This document shows positions 1-9,677 of a stretch of DNA of 64,000 nt, piece by piece. The notes below the pieces were generated by a model. It was not told the DNA's origin. It saw only the letters and a program-made list of their open reading frames with translations, and ran no database searches. Position 1 is the first letter of the stretch. Each line of letters starts with the position of its first letter. The DNA comes from Limnephilus marmoratus (taxonomy: Eukaryota; Arthropoda; Insecta; Trichoptera; Limnephilidae): contig OU862910.1 of assembly GCA_917880885.1 (NCBI GenBank), forward strand, positions 51,017,285 through 51,081,284. Reading direction: 5' to 3'. Both the position numbers and the translations under genes were made by a program.

Positions 1-310
1 TTATTTAAACAAAATCATCACTTTCAACGACTTTTCAAAAGGGCCTTGAAATGCCACTTTGATGAGTAAATAATCATAAATAGTAATATTTGTATGATTT
101 CTGTAGCGACATTTTCGTGAGAAAACCACTTCAAGGACGCGGGAGTTGTCATTGAACCATGTCTTTACTGGTAATTTAGGCAAGTAAAAGCCCAACCCAC
201 AACTTGGACCCTAACTGTCCAATTCCTAAAATGATTTATTAGCAATACTTAATGATTTTTTAATGTTTTTAGGATATTAAATAAATAAAATAAAAAATGA
301 AACAATTTAA
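1..310. other. A+T-rich DNA with a decayed (ATT)n-type retroposon end
   Basis: No coding potential is convincing here. Bases about 72-156 resemble, in divergent form, the hairpin end of the (ATT)n-tailed repeat seen cleanly at 1628, 14862, 16215 and 53180: a TAGCGnC start, a GTGAnAAAnCAC segment, then TCAAGGnCGC. It would be in minus orientation. The rest shows nothing recognisable. Confidence 0.35.
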
Positions 311-790
311 CTTTGTTTGAACCACTTTTATATTTGAGTAAATCCGACCGGTTTCAGAACGACCGTTCCTTCTTCAGGGCAAATGTATACTGATTTGACA
401 GTTTTGAAATATGGATGGGAACAATGTATTATTATGGTAGGGGTGGAGCCGTTGCTAGGTATTAATGAAGCGTGGGTGGGGGAACATATCCATGATTGGG
501 CTATAAGACAATATTTTTTGTTTGTTGATAATAGATTCAATATTTTTAAGGGATTTTTTTTTTTATTTCCAAGGCTTCTAAGTTATCTAAACGTTTTCCT
601 TTATGATTAATATGAAGAATATTTATCCCCGTATTTTTTTTCAAAACTATGGTTATTTTCAATGATATGGTTAGCGAACTCAATTATTATTATTAAGACA
701 CCTTAAATGTCAAATCAGTATACATTTGCCCTGAAGAAGAAACGGTCGTTCTGAAACCAGTCGGATTTACTCAAATATAAAACCACAAAG
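311..790. mobile_element. ~480-bp element with ~80-bp terminal inverted repeats
   Basis: Bases 311-400 and 709-790 are near-perfect reverse complements over roughly 80 bp, with a few substitutions and one short indel. Both arms carry the segment AAATCCGACYGGTTTCAG and the segment CAGGGCAAATGTATACTGAT. The outer ends read CTTTG and CAAAG. About 300 bp of A+T-rich DNA without a believable ORF lies between. The structure fits a non-autonomous foldback or MITE-type DNA transposon. The flanks AATTTAA and TTATAG do not give a clear target-site duplication, so the superfamily is unassigned. Short ORFs across the arms are by-products of the repeat. Confidence 0.65.
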
Positions 791-1180
791 TTATAGCTAC
801 ATTCAAAAGTACATATAAATAAAATAAAATCTACTGGTAAAAAACTAGCTGGTAAAAGTACCTAAGTAGAACCTCTCACACTCGTATATTGTAGATATAG
901 GTATTTATGGTACCTAACTATGTTGCAGAGTGGTAGATCAAAACGTTGCTTTATTTTTTTTAAATGGTTTCAAACTATCCTATTCCCCTATCTGCTTCCT
1001 TTCTCCACTCGTCTCAGCCTAACCAGATACCACGATTTGTGATGTCTGACTTCTATTATTTAAGACTCTTGTGCGTTATGTATTCACAAATAAATAAATA
1101 AAAAACATTTTAACCAATTGAAAATATGAGAAGAAAACAGCGACTAAATGATATTTCCGAATGGCAAAGTCTGCTATTTC
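791..1180. other. A+T-rich stretch, nothing recognised
   Basis: No ORF of note, no repeat structure and no RNA motif were seen. Only short stop-rich frames occur. Confidence 0.4.
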
Positions 1181-1500
1181 AACTGTCACGGCGACTCTCT
1201 CACCGCTCTGAAAAAAATATACATAATCTCCAAAGTGACAGAGTGACAGTTTGTCCGTGTTTCCACGTCCCGATGTCCCGGTGTCACAGTTTCACGAAGT
1301 CGCGCCGCGGTGTCTTATGAGGTATCGGCCTGTTTAAATCACTGTCTCTTGCTCGAATCAAAGCGCTACGAAATATTGCGGAGAGGACGGGACGTGTCTC
1401 GTGTCTCGTGTCTCGTGGTCTCACCCACAGGCCCACGACAGGCGAGGATACTTTACTCTTCACTTGATCGGGGAATGGATATAATATGTTTCGTTTCGAT
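1181..1500. other. G+C-richer segment with a GTGTCTC tandem motif
   Basis: The base composition rises sharply against the flanks. Bases 1395-1421 hold three consecutive copies of a 7-bp GTGTCTC-type unit. Just upstream, at 1247-1290, there are scattered TGTCC/GTGTC words. Overlapping short ORFs on both strands (for example 1284-1508 minus) have no recognisable domain. It could be a decayed transposon or a local duplication; I assign no function. Confidence 0.3.
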
Positions 1501-1627
1501 GCAAACACCTAAGCCCACTGAGATCGCAATAATTTCATGTAAGTCGTTTTTGAGAATCGTCGGGTAACCATCACACAAAATTTATAATCAATTTGTGGAA
1601 CTGAAAGTGTTATAATAAACAATCTTT

Positions 1628-1955
1628 CATAATAATAATAATAATAATATTTGGATGATTTATATAGCGCCGTTTTTGTGAAAAATCACCTCAAGGGCGC
1701 TGTACAAACTTATAATACTTTTCTAAAATCTAAAAAAAACTACAAGCTAGGCAAACAATTAAAAACAACTTATGGCAAAAATTGCATACACCCTTTCATT
1801 GATCACCGATCCGAAAATATATATACAATATTTTGACCAATGAACGCGATGCTGCCTAAAATTTATTGAAAACGGGGACCATACTTACCTGGGAGGTCGC
1901 TTGAAACTAACACTGTATATTGTCCATTTAAAGAAATTTAGATAGAGTTCGCACG
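1628..1955 (-). mobile_element. (ATT)n-tailed short retroposon copy
   Basis: Read on the minus strand, this copy ends in a conserved stem-loop (GCGCCCTTGAGGTGATTTTT, then CACAAAAACGGCGCTATATA), followed by ATCATCCAAAT and an (ATT)n tail at 1631-1650. The GCGCC and GGCGC arms pair. The 5' portion includes, at 1881-1892, the plus-strand string ATACTTACCTGG, shared with copies at 14699-14710, 15001-15012 (one mismatch) and 53113-53124. No tRNA head was seen. A microsatellite tail with a stable 3' stem-loop fits a SINE or truncated LINE mobilised by an L2/RTE-type partner. That mobilisation is inference. Confidence 0.6.
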
Positions 1956-2239
1956 CAGAGGACATTATTGTGAACACATGTTATTTAATCCTGAAAAATA
2001 TTTTAACATTAATATGTAATGTATTCTTTGACGAGTGTATTTTGGACAGTAAAAGCAACATGTAAAGGTGGGTGGTGCAGTAGTACCTATAAGGATTTGA
2101 TCTTTCTAAATGAGATTCGTCAAGAGACAGATTGATGTGTAAGGAATCGAGTAATTTTAATTCTGTAAGAAAAGTGTTATTAAGACATATCATATCATAG
2201 ACAATACAAGTATGATACTCTCAAATAGGTATATTTAAA
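1956..2239. other. Stretch without recognised content
   Basis: No domain-bearing ORF was seen. The part next to 2240 is probably the 3' untranslated end of the LINE fragment on the minus strand at 2240-2611. Confidence 0.3.
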
Positions 2240-2611
2240 TTACGGGTATGAGAGCCCAAAAAGGAAGGTTTTTAGTTTGGACCTAAACTCTGTTGGGCTT
2301 GTTATGCATCTTAATTTCGGAGGGAGTCTATTCCAAGGCTTAGGCCCAGATACTCCGAAAGCGCGATCTCCAAACAAAGTATTTGACTTTCGTTTAGGTT
2401 CTATTAGTCTGCCTTTAGCAGATGAAGTTGCTGATCTAAGGGTTAATTGTCTCGGACCGGTATTTTCCGGGACGCATAATTCGGAGATGTAAGGTGGGGC
2501 CATTTCGTTGATTGATTTAAAAACCATCCAGCACAATTTGTACTGGATTCTTTCAGGGCACTTGAGCCAGTGAAGGTTACGATGATCTTTCGACCTCCGT
2601 AAAAATATCAC
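2240..2611 (-). pseudogene. L2-like LINE reverse transcriptase, C-terminal fragment
   Basis: A 123-codon open frame on the minus strand matches the C-terminal tail downstream of the reverse transcriptase in L2/Rex-type non-LTR elements. It opens with a LHWL-x-C-x-ERI-like segment, continues with an APPYISEL segment and LTLRSATS, and closes with FGDRAFGVSGPKPWNRLP and a K-TFLF end. That order is typical of the family. The catalytic domain is absent, so this is a 5'-truncated, dead copy. It ends at a stop codon at 2240. Downstream minus-strand sequence is probably its 3' UTR. Clade assignment comes from memory of motif order. Confidence 0.75.
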
Positions 2612-2636
2612 TTTGTACGGTCCTTTTTGTGAAAAG

Positions 2637-2945
2637 CAAAGCTTTAAGATGTTTTAATAAGGGTTAAAAGCTTAAAGCACATAAGTGTAGAGCTCTAACC
2701 TCAAAGATCAAAGCTGAAAGCTTATAGCTCAAAGCTCAGAGTTTGAAGTTCAAGTTCAATGCACGAAGCTTTAAACTCAAAGCTCAAGACTTAAATATCA
2801 AAAACCAAATTTAAATAATCAAACCTCAAAGCTCTAAACCTAAAGCTCAAAGCATAAAACACAAATTTTATAGCAGTTCCAAAGCTTAAAATCAAAACAC
2901 TAAACTTAAACTAAAGCCCAAATCTTCAAGCACAAAAAATCTAAT
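2637..2945. repeat. Degenerate AAAGCTC/AAGCTTA low-complexity tandem array
   Basis: About 300 bp is built of variants of a 7-bp word around CAAAGCT, AAGCTCA and AAGCTTA. It recurs dozens of times with drift, for example CTCAAAGCTCAGAG near 2727. There is no ORF. It looks like a decayed short-period satellite. Confidence 0.7.
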
Positions 2946-3765
2946 TGACTCGTCGATTTGATCTTAGAGCAAATGGGATGGAGCTTGAAGCACTCCGAAC
3001 TTTGCCAGTTAATATATATGCCTCGTACGCCATATACACGTCCGGTAATGTTATATTATCGTAAAACAAGCTGATGGGTTCGAGTGGTTAAGCTGAAAAG
3101 TTTCTGTTTTGTTTCCGAATGTATGCTTCTCACATGGTGAGTCTTTCTTTCTTATCCTTTCCCTTACTTTGAATTCTAAGCATAAATTTAATCAGATCTC
3201 ACTGTCGTGTAGTATGAACACCCTACTCCACCTGCCCTCACCGGAGCAATAACTTAATTTACGCACACAAGGTGAAGGTGAAGTTGCCATCCTGAATATC
3301 CTGATACAAAGTATCCATAAGATGTAACTTGTACCTACCATACCGCGACCCTTGTATCTTGTATTATCGACTTTGGAAGACCTCCCAAACGCCTGAATCT
3401 TGTACCTAATAAGATAAAAGAGATTCACAGATTACTTACATTTAGTATATTAGATTACACAAAAGATCATAAAATTATGCAGGATGAATTTAAAACGTAT
3501 CAAGTACTTAATAAATGAAAAAAATTAGTGAGGAAGCCAAATTTAAAAATTCAAATCCGTTGTCTGCTAAGTTTCGCTTGTTCCGGCTATGAATGGCATA
3601 ATCAACTTTTGACACGCGTAAAAATCGTATCTAGACTTGATTTTATGTCCTTTTTTCGTAAGAAAAACTCTCTTTTTATAACTTTGAAGGTTATTCCCAT
3701 CAATGTAATATTGTTATTTCTAAAATTTGAAACATGAGATTGGCTATTATGACGGTTTGACAGTA
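2946..3765. other. Non-coding stretch, no feature recognised
   Basis: A 78-codon minus-strand frame at 3192-3428 and a short plus-strand frame near 3528 have no recognisable motif. Their length is what chance gives. I see no repeat structure. Confidence 0.4.
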
Positions 3766-3840
3766 GGGTGCAATGGCGGAATTGGTAAACGCGCGTCCCG
3801 CATAGACGAGAGGTTCTGGGTTCGAGTCCCAGTTGCGACC
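3766..3840 (+). tRNA. tRNA-like sequence with pol III boxes and terminator (probable pseudogene or SINE head)
   Basis: About 75 nt shows a good box A (TGGCGGAATTGG), a perfect box B (GGTTCGAGTCC) and a five-pair T stem (CTGGG/CCCAG), with TTTT three bases past the end. The D arm (GGCGGAATTGGTAAACGCG) resembles leucine tRNAs of the bacterial or organelle type. The acceptor (GGGTGCAA with TTGCGACC) has one G-A mismatch and one G-T pair. The anticodon stem is only four clear pairs (CGTC/GACG), and its loop CCGCATA lacks the universal U33. There is no long variable arm, so it is not a normal tRNA-Leu. It is therefore a tRNA-derived sequence with an apparently usable pol III promoter rather than a safe tRNA gene. 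Confidence 0.45.
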
Positions 3841-3846
3841 ATTTTC

Positions 3847-5180
3847 TTTTTCTGTTTTTCTGTGTCTTGTTCTCTTTCATATTTTCGTTTAGTTTATTAT
3901 TATTGATTTTATGTTCCTAGTCAGAAGTTCTCACGTCCCGGTGCGCCGTATGTTGCACCGGAACACTGTAGTTTTGAGAATAATTAATGTTTTTTATCTG
4001 AATATTATCCCTTCTATGTTGTACTTTTCCGTTCTTGATTTCTTTCGCCTTCCTCCACAATATTAAGCAGTTTTATTTGCACGGATTGCTAAAATTTTCT
4101 TTGCCAGTGTTTTTATTGACTAAACATAACAAAGTCCTGTTTAAACTGGACCGTTTTGTATTTCATTTGTTTGTAAATTTGTTTATTACATTCCGTTTAC
4201 GATTCGTAGCATGAGCTATTAAATCTGAATAATTAATATTGTGGTGTCTACCTACGGAAAGACAATTGGAAAAAATTACTTTTATTGCCGTAGTGACATT
4301 GACATTGTATATATCCACTTGAAACTGGCAAGTGAAAAGCCATGAAAGGAGAAAAAAGAGTATAATTCCTTCTTTGAATTACATAAAATATAAAATGGAT
4401 TAAAATTAAGTAGGTAGGTAGGTATTTAAGTACCTAATCACAAATCTTTTGATTTGAGTGGAAATTTTGGTTATGATTTATTAGTATAACGGAAAATTTT
4501 AAAAGAAACACACTTTTTTGAACGCTTTTTTATTTATTAATAGGTGCTGAATAGTAAACTTGGACTTAATCATTACATGGTATAAAATGAAGACACTCAA
4601 AATGTATGTGCGCATAGATCTTTTAAACTACGCAACGGATTTTCATGGGTTTTCACCAATAGATAGTGTGATTCAAGAGGAAGGTTTTATGTATAGTACA
4701 TGCTAATTATAGTAGATAAAAGCCGAGAAATTCAAAAATATAAATTCAGGCAGCGGGTGGTGTGGATTTTATAAAGGTTGGGTAATGGCGTTGTGTTTCG
4801 TTAGCCATAGCAACGTGTGGCCGGGTCTGCTACTGCTAGTAAATTAATAAATCGTAAATCGTTATTAGAAAATATACGTTATTCTACGGATAAGCTATCA
4901 AGTGGATGGTGAAATATCCTCTGTATAATTAGAACTCAAGAAGTGTTAATAAGAAAACATAATTAATGGAAGGGTGATCTATAACCGACATAAATAGACC
5001 ATTTACATCATGCATTTTCTAATCCCACGCCTCAGATAACATAAAACTCCTATTATGCCCAGTTGTTTGCAAAAATGGCCAATAATGATATAACAACAGA
5101 GCTTGAACAGAACCTTTACGGAACTAGAAATTTAACTTTGAAATTTGGCGAATTGTTCAAATTTCAGAGTTAAAATTCAA
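3847..5180. other. Non-coding A+T-rich DNA with a dispersed-repeat fragment
   Basis: Nothing coding was found. Bases about 4605-4850 (ACTACGCAACGGATTTTCAT, then GTGATTCAAGAGGAAGGTTT, then GTGGCCGGGTCTGC) look like a fragment of a dispersed repeat I associate with moth and butterfly genomes. Bases 4410-4425 hold a short TAGG-type run. The rest is unassigned. Confidence 0.35.
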
Positions 5181-5239
5181 TTTATGAGAAAGTTCTATAC
5201 AAATTTTATTATTATTTCATCTTGGGCCGGTTGCTTCAA

Positions 5240-5277
5240 GCTGTCAAGTTCTTTACGGAGTAATAGAACTTGACAGC
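5240..5277. repeat. 13-bp perfect inverted repeat (hairpin)
   Basis: GCTGTCAAGTTCT and AGAACTTGACAGC pair fully around a 12-nt spacer. Sequence near 5198-5240 (AGTTCTATACAAATTTTATT, GGGCCGGTTGCTTC) recurs inverted near 5986-6018, which suggests both belong to one older dispersed element split by later insertions. Confidence 0.55.
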
Positions 5278-5284
5278 AGAACTT

Positions 5285-5711
5285 GGATATAACTAACTAA
5301 CCATCACGCCGTTTCTCCGCAGGGGTAGGCAGAGAGGACGGACCGCAAAACAACTCGGTCTTGGCACACACTCTTTGCTTCGTTCATATTCATACATCGT
5401 CTCATACGCGCTCTTCTATTATTCTGACTCTTGACAAGGCCCGACTCAAGTATCTGATTCACTTGGTCGTGCCATGTCTTTCTCGGGCGTCCCCGACTTC
5501 TACCATTCACATTTGCGTCATATATTCTCTTAACACTCCTTTCCTCGTTCATTCTCTCTACATGCCCAAATCATCGGAGCGTTCCTTTTTTAATCTTACT
5601 CATTAGTCTCATTACACTTACTTCAGTCTTGCATTCGTTGCGGATCTCCACGTTTCTCACACGATCATACATGGTTTTACCACACATACGCCTCAGGGAT
5701 CTCATTTCTAC
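5285..5711 (-). pseudogene. RTE-like LINE, C-terminal tail and 3' end
   Basis: The minus strand encodes, at 5304-5552, the C-terminal tail of an RTE-like LINE protein. Recognisable parts are a NEERSVKRIY segment, a basic GRSRGRPRKTWHDQV segment, and the final SVLSAYPCGETA. It stops in the conserved GTAGGCAGAGAGGACGGACC 3' region shared with 17232-17251. Upstream sequence continues to about 5700 (CATGTAGAGAGAATGAACGA side). It ends abruptly at a poly-T run at 5712, where a reversed SINE is inserted. No catalytic domain is present. A second, longer copy lies at 17210-18350. Confidence 0.65.
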
Positions 5712-5904
5712 TTTTTTTTTTTTTTTTTTTTTTTTTACAGTGAATACCGCACAAGAATCTCAACTGCTCCCGTCTGGAGCCAGTGAGACTATGGCATCCC
5801 CAATTGGGGTATGTTGTGAGGCTGAAGGTAGTGGGGAGGGGAAGGAGGTGGGGATGAGGAAGGTTGGGAAGTACCTGGCTATTCAGATCTGGTCACTAAA
5901 CACG
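5712..5904 (-). mobile_element. tRNA-derived SINE (family A), 5'-truncated, reversed
   Basis: A 25-base poly-T at 5712-5736 marks the reversed poly(A) tail. The body then matches the 3' two-thirds of the full SINE at 23891-24320: a GTGAATACCGCACAAGAATC segment, a GCATCCCCAATTGGGG segment, a purine-rich run and AGATCTGGTCACTAAACACG. It stops before the tRNA head. It is inserted into the RTE-like LINE tail at 5285-5711. The open frame across it is incidental. Confidence 0.8.
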
Positions 5905-6340
5905 ATACTTGGAATTAACTTAAAATAAATTTTTAAAAATTGACGTTCTATGAAAGTTCTATTATAATCTGTGTAGGTACCTACTGTGAAGCGACCGGCC
6001 AAATTTGTATAGAACTTTTATATTTCTTCAGAGGATTTATCGATAAAACAGTTTAAACAGGACCTTACTGGTGCTTTTTTGCTTTCAGTCGGGAGATTCT
6101 AATTAAAATCAAAATTACTTACTTAAAAAATGAGCTGAACTGAGAAGGGAAATAGTTCAGTAGATACCTCTAGGTAGGTGTAGCTATTCGTAATATTCCG
6201 TAGAAAGCGTAGTGTTGTTGAAATTTGCTTAAATGCAAGGTATGTAAATAAATATGCTCTTTGTTTCTTTGTATAAGAATAGCTCGTTTATTTAATATTA
6301 GCTTTTTCCCACGGCTTCGCTCGCATGGTATTAGGGGTTT
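5905..6340. other. Non-coding stretch
   Basis: No ORF with a domain. Bases 5986-6020 are an inverted relative of 5198-5240 (see the hairpin at 5240). From about 6300 a fragment of a common lepidopteran-type repeat begins (GGCTTCGCTCGCATGGTATT). Confidence 0.35.
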
Positions 6341-6600
6341 CCCACTCCGCCTTCACCATCCCTCACCTCACTCCACTCTCCCATCAACTCCCCTCCTCCT
6401 CTCCCCCTCCACCCTTCCCTTCCCCACTCCCCCCCCACCACCTTCCCTCTCCCCACTCCACTCCTAACCTAACCTAACCTAACCCCCTCCCCCCACCCTC
6501 TTCCCCCTCCCCTTTCCCCCTCCACCAACAACCTCCCAACACCCCCTCCCCCCTCCCCATTTTCCCTCTCACCTCTCGCATTCCACACATACATTCCCGA
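6341..6600. repeat. Pyrimidine-rich (C/T) tract with a short TTAGG telomere-type run
   Basis: About 260 bp is almost purely C and T with scattered A (CCCTCC, CTCCCC and CACCTCACTC words). Inside it, 6463-6484 holds four CCTAA units, the complement of the insect telomere repeat TTAGG. Four units are too few for a telomere; this is an interstitial run. The short ORF here is composition noise. Confidence 0.75.
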
Positions 6601-7120
6601 TACTTTCAGTTTTCAAACTGCTCGCGTGCCACCTATTATAATTTTTTATACAAATTTCATATTGTCAGAACTCAACGGTAGTTTTGCACAAAATAACGAA
6701 CAAAAAAAAAGAATTATCCAATTTGGTGCAGTCGACCGGGTTTATGCGCATACATACATTTCGGTGATTCATTTTTAGAGATAGTTATTAAGTACGACGC
6801 CAACAAAGCACTCTTTTTAGGGTGAATTGCCTAATTAAAAAAAAAACATCGTTTCCAAGGCGACAATTGGTTTGCTTTTTTTCTGACGTTCGCAATAAAT
6901 CGATTTTGTTAGGGACAGAAAACGTATGATAAATAATTTCATAACGCCAGAGATTATTCATAACACCAGAGCTTACGAATATATATAGCCTATAGATCTC
7001 GCAAATAGTGTAGCTTTCTATTAGTGAAAGAATTTTTAAATCCATTCAGTAGTTTTTGCGTGAAAGAGTAACAAACATACATACATGCAAACTTTTGTCT
7101 TTATAATATTTGTAGGATTT
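6601..7120. repeat. Fragment of a dispersed repeat typical of Lepidoptera
   Basis: Bases 7042-7118 carry the strings CCATTCAGTAGTTTTTGCGT, GAAAGAGTAACAAACATACA and CTTTATAATATTTGTAGGAT. I recognise this ending from many moth and butterfly repeats. Upstream sequence is probably the body of the same element, but I cannot fix its start. No protein is encoded. Confidence 0.45.
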
Positions 7121-7527
7121 TCCCAAGTAGCCATTACTCCATTGGCTAAAAGCAGCGATTCGGCAATTTACAACAGCTCTACCGCAGCTCTGCGTTTAGC
7201 GACTTGCTGTTTACAAATTTATTTCGTGTTAATCTTCACGGCCTAAATGTTACACCCTCCGTCCTTCCTCTTTCTCTTCTCCTTCCCTCATACCTCTGGC
7301 AGCCCCAGCCCGAGATCGGCCGCCAAATAAAAGTAAAATCAAGGTTTAATGGATTTACTTGTTGATTTGGTCGCGGTGCGAAATGTAATTTGGTATATTT
7401 AATTAATTTATTTGGAGTTGTCAGAATGAGCACTCTGGCGTGTTATATTGTTTAGTTTCAATGTGTAAATTCCCCATCAGTATATTTTGATTTAAACAAT
7501 TGTTAGCTTTGTATAAATCGATTCCAT
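7121..7527. other. Non-coding, nothing recognised
   Basis: Only short frames without motifs; no repeat structure visible. Confidence 0.35.
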
Positions 7528-8585
7528 GACAGTTGGCCCTCGGCATACGTATATACAACTAGCTGACCCGACACGTTTTTCTGCCATATAAATTATTTCT
7601 AGTGAATATTTTGGTTGTTAAATAAAAAATAACGAATATATTGTAAGTGTGTAGGAATGGGATCTATGACAGAAAGAGGAATGGAGCGCTGTAGACGATG
7701 ACCGCCGATAAAAACAAAAAAATACAAACTAAAGTAGGAAAATGAAATAAAGAAAATCAATATGAATTTCGAAGAGCAATTGATGTACGATTTTTTTGTC
7801 AGTCCGTCTTTAGCCAATACAAATAAGCTCGATGGCCCCACGCGAGAATATGATGCCGAATGAAAATCAAAACGCGATGCTTCTAGTGAATGTCTTGCGC
7901 ATGTGTGGATGAAAGTTCGATGAGGCGGACGTAGCGCCATCTGTCTTTCAACAACATAAATAATTTCGTTCTGTTTGAAATACGAAAGACGGTTAAATTT
8001 ATCCATACAAAAATACTAAAATCGTGATTAAAAAATGGGAGGGTAGGGGTAGGAGGGTTAAAATTTGGGGTTATAGATATTTTTTGATGAAAAAAATTTG
8101 TCAGAATTTTTTTTCTGAATAGGGACACCCTAATCACCTAGCGTTATGAAATATGCTTTAAAACATATTCTCATACCTACCAAATATACATAAAAAATTT
8201 CATAAAAATCGGTCAAGCCGTTTCGGAGGAGTGCGACCAAAAACACCGAGACACGAGGTTTTTATATATAAGAAAATTATGCTGTCCATTTAGGGAAAAT
8301 TCGGCATACTTACTTACCCAAAATATACCTAAGTATCCCCGAAGGAGTGTGCAAAGACGTTTTACCGCCGAATAACAAAAGTATACAACACATTTTCATT
8401 CAGATTCCTCAATGATATAACTACTTGTCTATATAATGTACCTACTTACCAGCGTATAAATACAAAAAACTGACACTGTATGTTTGTTATCAATACCAAC
8501 TTATTAATAAAGGTATGAAATTGGTAAATAATGCATAAAAAATATGATTTGGGAGGGGGGGGGGGGGGGCAACTGTCGGGTCACC
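7528..8585. mobile_element. Probable DNA-transposon MITE split by another repeat
   Basis: The right part (about 8290-8585) is homologous to 22245-22531: both contain TACCGCCGAATAACAAAAGT, ACTACTTGTCTAT, CCAGCGTATA, and end with CAACTGT-GGGTCACC. The left end at 7528-7548 (GACAGTTGGCCCTCGGCATA) resembles the left end of the other copy (GACAGTTGGTCCCCCGGCAT, 22228-22247). The two ends form an imperfect inverted repeat. Between 7558 and about 8275 lies a separate segment beginning AGCTGACCCGACACG and ending near TTTATATATAAG, a type I recognise from Lepidoptera. I read it as nested inside the MITE. A poly-G run at 8556-8569 lies near the right end. Confidence 0.45.
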
Positions 8586-9090
8586 GTATAAATCTTTTTA
8601 ATGACTTTTCAAAGTGGTGATGAAATGCCTTGTGATGTTATGGAACCAATTTTTTCAACTTCAAAATCACTTCACAGACTTCTTTTCAAAATCACTTTCC
8701 ATGAACAGTCGACGTTTATTATGATAATTATATGTTTTTACGTCTACGTTTAACGTTTTTGACACATCGTTGAAGGGTGAGGGGGTTGCAAGTTTTATTC
8801 CCATCACAACACAAAAGGATAATTATGTACATGTTTTTTGTTTCAAATAATGTAAAGGTGACAGGTCACGATTCTCGGAACTTACCTTATCTAATAGTTA
8901 ACGCGTTATTGCTTTGTTTCTTTAATTTATTTTATTTTATTTATTTATTAATTACGTACGACGGACGGTAAAATATTATGGGGTGACGTCAGTACGGCCT
9001 TCGACAGTCTTTCACCCGTTATTATAAAACAAACTAGAGAAAAGAGGTTTACCATGGAAACTGTCGACACATGGGACCGACACCAGGAAA
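8586..9090. other. Non-coding stretch
   Basis: No domain-bearing frame. A+T-rich, including a TTTATT microsatellite-like run at 8926-8950. Unassigned. Confidence 0.35.
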
Positions 9091-9440
9091 ACCTCGTAAA
9101 ATGGAAAGATGAATTTTCAGAACCCCATTTTCCTGAAAAGCGAGGTCAGACAGGGAGGATGCATGTCCCCAGTATTGTTTAACATACGAGACAAAGGAAC
9201 GATCCCAGCGGCATCATTCAGATTCGCCGAAGCAAAGTTTAAAAACGAATTACAGAGAGTAACTCACACCCAGTGGAAGCTTTATCGCGAATGGTTGCCA
9301 CGCCGAGACTAGAGGGTGCAACGTGGTGGGATTGGACAAGGGAAAAACAGGCTACACGCCAGTGTTGCTGGATTCCGAGTAGAATCATTCCTCGCGACCG
9401 CAGCGCCTTGGAGACCTTATTTTACGGACAGTCCTAGTGT
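9091..9440 (+). pseudogene. LINE reverse transcriptase scrap
   Basis: A frame from 9109 contains VRQGGCMSPVLFN, which matches the reverse transcriptase motif around the VRQG/SPxLFN palm segment. It is followed directly by sequence that no longer fits the palm (no YADD). A further short part resembles the C-terminal tail of LINE proteins (FRVESFLATAAPWRPYF, in another frame). The pieces seem joined by deletion. It is a decayed fragment only. Confidence 0.5.
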
Positions 9441-9677
9441 ATTATATTATAATACATGGATGAACTAACTAATAGATTAAACGTTAAATCTCTGGGTGGG
9501 CTGCCGCCACATCGGAGGACATTTTTAAACTTATTTTTATGTGAATATCCCACAAGAGTTTCAACTGTTGTCAACCATCTGGAACCAATTAGACCATGGC
9601 ATTTCCAAATGGGCTATGTTGTTAAGTTGGAGGTAATGCGGAGGGGAAGGAGGTGGGGAAGCGAAAGGATTGGATTT
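9441..9677 (-). mobile_element. SINE family A, left part of a split reversed copy
   Basis: Bases about 9545-9677 are a diverged reverse copy of the SINE at 23891-24320 (CCACAAGAGTTTCAACTG, ATTTCCAAATGGGCTATG, GGGAAGGAGGTGGGGAAG). The copy continues at 10334-10395 (CTATTCAGATCTGG, AACACGGCTAAAGCC). The two halves are separated by a CR1 LINE end. Bases 9441-9544 upstream are unassigned. Confidence 0.65.

Noticed and set aside
5629..5928. 99-codon frame containing a Phe run
   Set aside because: The Phe run is the SINE's poly-T tail; the frame joins a LINE scrap to a SINE.
6463..6484. A chromosome end
   Set aside because: Only four telomere units, with ordinary repeats on both sides.
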